Shown piece after piece: positions 13,398 to 15,074 of a DNA stretch of 15,074 nt. This stretch comes from Chloroflexota bacterium. GTDB lineage: Bacteria; Chloroflexota; Anaerolineae; CG2-30-64-16. A program made the translations under genes and the position numbers. Position 1 is the stretch's first letter. Each line of letters starts with the position of its first letter. Location: the NCBI GenBank assembly GCA_029555885.1, contig JAKPQT010000017.1:1-15074 (forward strand), given 5' to 3'. The notes below the pieces were generated by a model. That model saw only the letters and a program-made list of their open reading frames with translations, was not told the DNA's origin and did no database searches.

Positions 13398-14720
13398 ATG
13401 CAACAGACCGCGTCAAACCCGTACAGGGAGACAACAAAGGTTCGTTGGTCACCCCTGCGCGGCGCCTTGATCCTGTGCGTCATACTCACTCTGACCGTCC
13501 TGACTGCAGGGTGCGGCCAGACCGCCAGGCCCAATACCTCATCCCCCGCCGCCCGCGAAGACAGCATGAGAGAGATCGCGGCGGAATTTGCGCGTTCGGG
13601 CGACCTGGCGCAAGCCCAGGCGCGCCTGGATGAGCTGAACTTCGCTAATCCCGGCCAGTTGTTAGTCACCCTGGCCGAGACCGACCTGGGCGCAGGTCGC
13701 CCGGTCGATGAAGTCAAGCCGCTGGCAGAGCTGGCACAGGCCATGGGCGTCAGCAGCCCCAAGCTGGTGGCGTACTTTGCGCCTACGGCTGCGCCGACTG
13801 CCACACCGTCGCCGGTGCCGCCGACCGACACACCTGCACCCGCGACGCCGATGCCTGAGCCGCCGGCCGCGCAACCGCCCACCGAGACGGCCACTGCACC
13901 GGCAGCCACCGTGGAGCCGCCCACCGCTGCCCCGACCGAAGCGCCGGCCAACCCGCGCGTCGTGGCGAACACCAACGCCAACGTGCGCAGCGGCCCGGGC
14001 CGGGCCTATCCGGTCATCGGCAGCCTGCGGACCGGGCAGGAAGTCGAAGTCAGTGCCCGCAATGCGAACGGCGACTGGTGGCGCATCGCGTGGAACGGGC
14101 AGGCCCAGGCGTGGGTGTCTGGCACGACGGTCCGGCTGCAGGGGCAGATCGATACGGTTGCGGTCGCCAACAACATCCCGGCGCCGCCGCCCACCAGCAC
14201 ACCGCGGCCCACGACGCCGCCCGCCGAGCAGCCGCCGGCCGCGCCGCAGCCGACCAATCCGCCGGTTATCTCCGGGCCTGATTTCAGAGTTAGCGAAAAG
14301 CGACTTTGGAATGTTGAGGAGAATGGCGGAGGTCATGACGGCCCTTCAGTTCATTGTGGTGACAAACGTGAACTTCATGTGACGGTTCTCGATGCAGCTG
14401 GAAACCCTCTGAATGGTGTAACCGTGAAGGCGAATCTCGGAGCCATGGAAGAAGTGGTAACTGGACACAAGGGCGTACCGGGAAGTGCTGAGTTTGTTCT
14501 TGGTGGGGGCCAAGAGATAACGATTGTTCGAGATGTCGATGGACGCTCAGTCACCAGCGACTATGTCGCTGGCCTAACTACCAGATCACCTGACATACCC
14601 AGAGACATATTGATGGCCGCAGGATACTGCACTGAAGACAATACCTGTGACGCTTTCCTTAAGCGAAGGGGGTGCAACGGCCATCATTCCTGGACCGTGA
14701 CCTTCCGTCGCGCGTACTAA
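13398..14720 (+). CDS. SH3b-domain lipoprotein with a Cys/His-containing C-terminal domain of distinct base composition
   Basis: The 440-residue protein has a lipoprotein signal (hydrophobic core about 22-36, lipobox LTAGC with Cys39). A short helical region (about 55-120) is followed by a Pro/Thr/Ala linker, an SH3b domain at about 187-247 (VVANTNANVRSGPGRAYPVI, then GDWWRIAWNGQAQAWV) and a second Pro/Thr linker. The C-terminal domain (about 295-440) has an Ig-like stretch HVTVLDAAGNPLNGVTVKAN, four cysteines (320, 411, 417, 426) and a His pair at 429-430. I recognise no named family for it. DNA coding for this last domain (from about 14280) has clearly lower GC than the rest, so it may have been acquired separately. 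The protein probably binds cell wall or surface components via SH3b. GGGGA lies 10 nt before the ATG. The 13259-13397 gap holds a weak -10-like TATTAT (13334-13339) without a clear -35. Confidence 0.85.
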   Translation: MQQTASNPYRETTKVRWSPLRGALILCVILTLTVLTAGCGQTARPNTSSPAAREDSMREIAAEFARSGDLAQAQARLDELNFANPGQLLVTLAETDLGAGRPVDEVKPLAELAQAMGVSSPKLVAYFAPTAAPTATPSPVPPTDTPAPATPMPEPPAAQPPTETATAPAATVEPPTAAPTEAPANPRVVANTNANVRSGPGRAYPVIGSLRTGQEVEVSARNANGDWWRIAWNGQAQAWVSGTTVRLQGQIDTVAVANNIPAPPPTSTPRPTTPPAEQPPAAPQPTNPPVISGPDFRVSEKRLWNVEENGGGHDGPSVHCGDKRELHVTVLDAAGNPLNGVTVKANLGAMEEVVTGHKGVPGSAEFVLGGGQEITIVRDVDGRSVTSDYVAGLTTRSPDIPRDILMAAGYCTEDNTCDAFLKRRGCNGHHSWTVTFRRAY

Positions 14721-14756
14721 TCGTAATCGCCATCGGAAGCGAGGAGAGAATCGATC

Positions 14757-15074
14757 GTGAAAGAAACCATGATGGAGAACACGCCGCTGTTCTCTGTGCT
14801 CACAGAAGAACAGCGCTCGATCATCGCCAGCCGCATGATCCTGGCGAACCGGAGCGCGGGCGAGCTCATCTATCAACAGGGGCGACCGGCCACCGCCCTG
14901 TACCTCATCAAGTCCGGCTGGGCCCGCCTCGTTACCGACCAGTACGCCGTGCTCGCGAACCTGAGCGCCGGCAGCCTGCTTGGTGAGGCCGACACCATCT
15001 CGGGCCGGAATTACAGCACCTCCGCCGAGGCCGCAAGCGACGTAACGGTGTGGGTGCTGGCCGCCAACGACCTG
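14757..15074 (+). CDS. Crp/Fnr-type cyclic-nucleotide-binding-fold protein, 3'-truncated by window edge
   Basis: The first 106 codons are visible and open to the window end. The GTG start follows GAGGAG by 11 nt; the in-frame ATG codons at 14769 and 14772 have no better site. The sequence fits a cNMP-binding beta-roll: ELIYQQGRPATALYLIKSGW, then LSAGSLLGEADTISGRNYST and SAEAASDVTVWVLAANDL. The Gly-Glu of the phosphate-binding cassette is present, but the Arg that normally contacts the cyclic phosphate (pattern RSA) is not: the segment reads NYSTSAEA. It may bind another ligand, or none. Whether a DNA-binding HTH follows cannot be seen here. It lies 36 nt after the lipoprotein on the same strand and may be co-transcribed with it. 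Confidence 0.85.
   Translation, partial: MKETMMENTPLFSVLTEEQRSIIASRMILANRSAGELIYQQGRPATALYLIKSGWARLVTDQYAVLANLSAGSLLGEADTISGRNYSTSAEAASDVTVWVLAANDL

Overview
The window is a GC-rich stretch of bacterial chromosome. It looks most like Chloroflexota: Pro/Thr-rich lipoproteins with an SH3b domain, a PrsW-like protease with a Cys/His N-terminal module, a zf-HC2 anti-sigma factor carrying a beta-propeller, and short palindromic repeats between genes. This placement rests on gene style only, because no phylogenetic marker was compared. I see no transposase, integrase, phage gene or CRISPR array. The window is cut at both ends inside genes: a PrsW-like protease at the left and a Crp/Fnr-like protein at the right.

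Left part (1-4800), protease rich. A plus-strand operon holds a PrsW-like membrane protease, a one-TM protein with a possible PsbP/Mog1-like domain, and a secreted trypsin-like protease with extra C-terminal domains. It converges on a minus-strand pair of HtrA/Deg-like proteases, one with a PDZ domain and one without, neither with a visible signal peptide. Two hairpins fill the convergent gap.

Middle part (4869-9194), a compact minus-strand operon behind a near-consensus promoter at 9166-9194. Its genes in order of transcription are a membrane-anchored spermidine-synthase-like protein, a histone-deacetylase/acetylpolyamine-amidohydrolase-type enzyme (4-nt overlap), a membrane-anchored metallophosphoesterase, and a NarL/LuxR-type response regulator with a degenerate receiver. 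The synthase-deacetylase pairing suggests polyamine or acetyl-polyamine metabolism, but this is inference.

Right part (9202-15074). Three minus-strand genes follow one another: an ECF sigma factor, its membrane anti-sigma factor with a TolB-like propeller, and mutM. A textbook intrinsic terminator sits directly against the mutM ribosome binding site. Upstream of the sigma gene is an exact 73-bp tandem duplication built around a palindrome. It is followed on the plus strand by a strong promoter, tRNA-Leu(CAA), an SH3b lipoprotein whose C-terminal domain has clearly lower GC, and the start of a cyclic-nucleotide-binding-fold regulator.

Taken together, the window encodes mostly envelope sensing and proteolysis, a candidate polyamine operon, and one DNA-repair gene. 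I did not find an obviously new defence or mobile system. The best leads are the synthase-deacetylase-phosphoesterase operon, the composition-shifted lipoprotein domain, the signal-less HtrA pair, and the palindromic tandem repeat.
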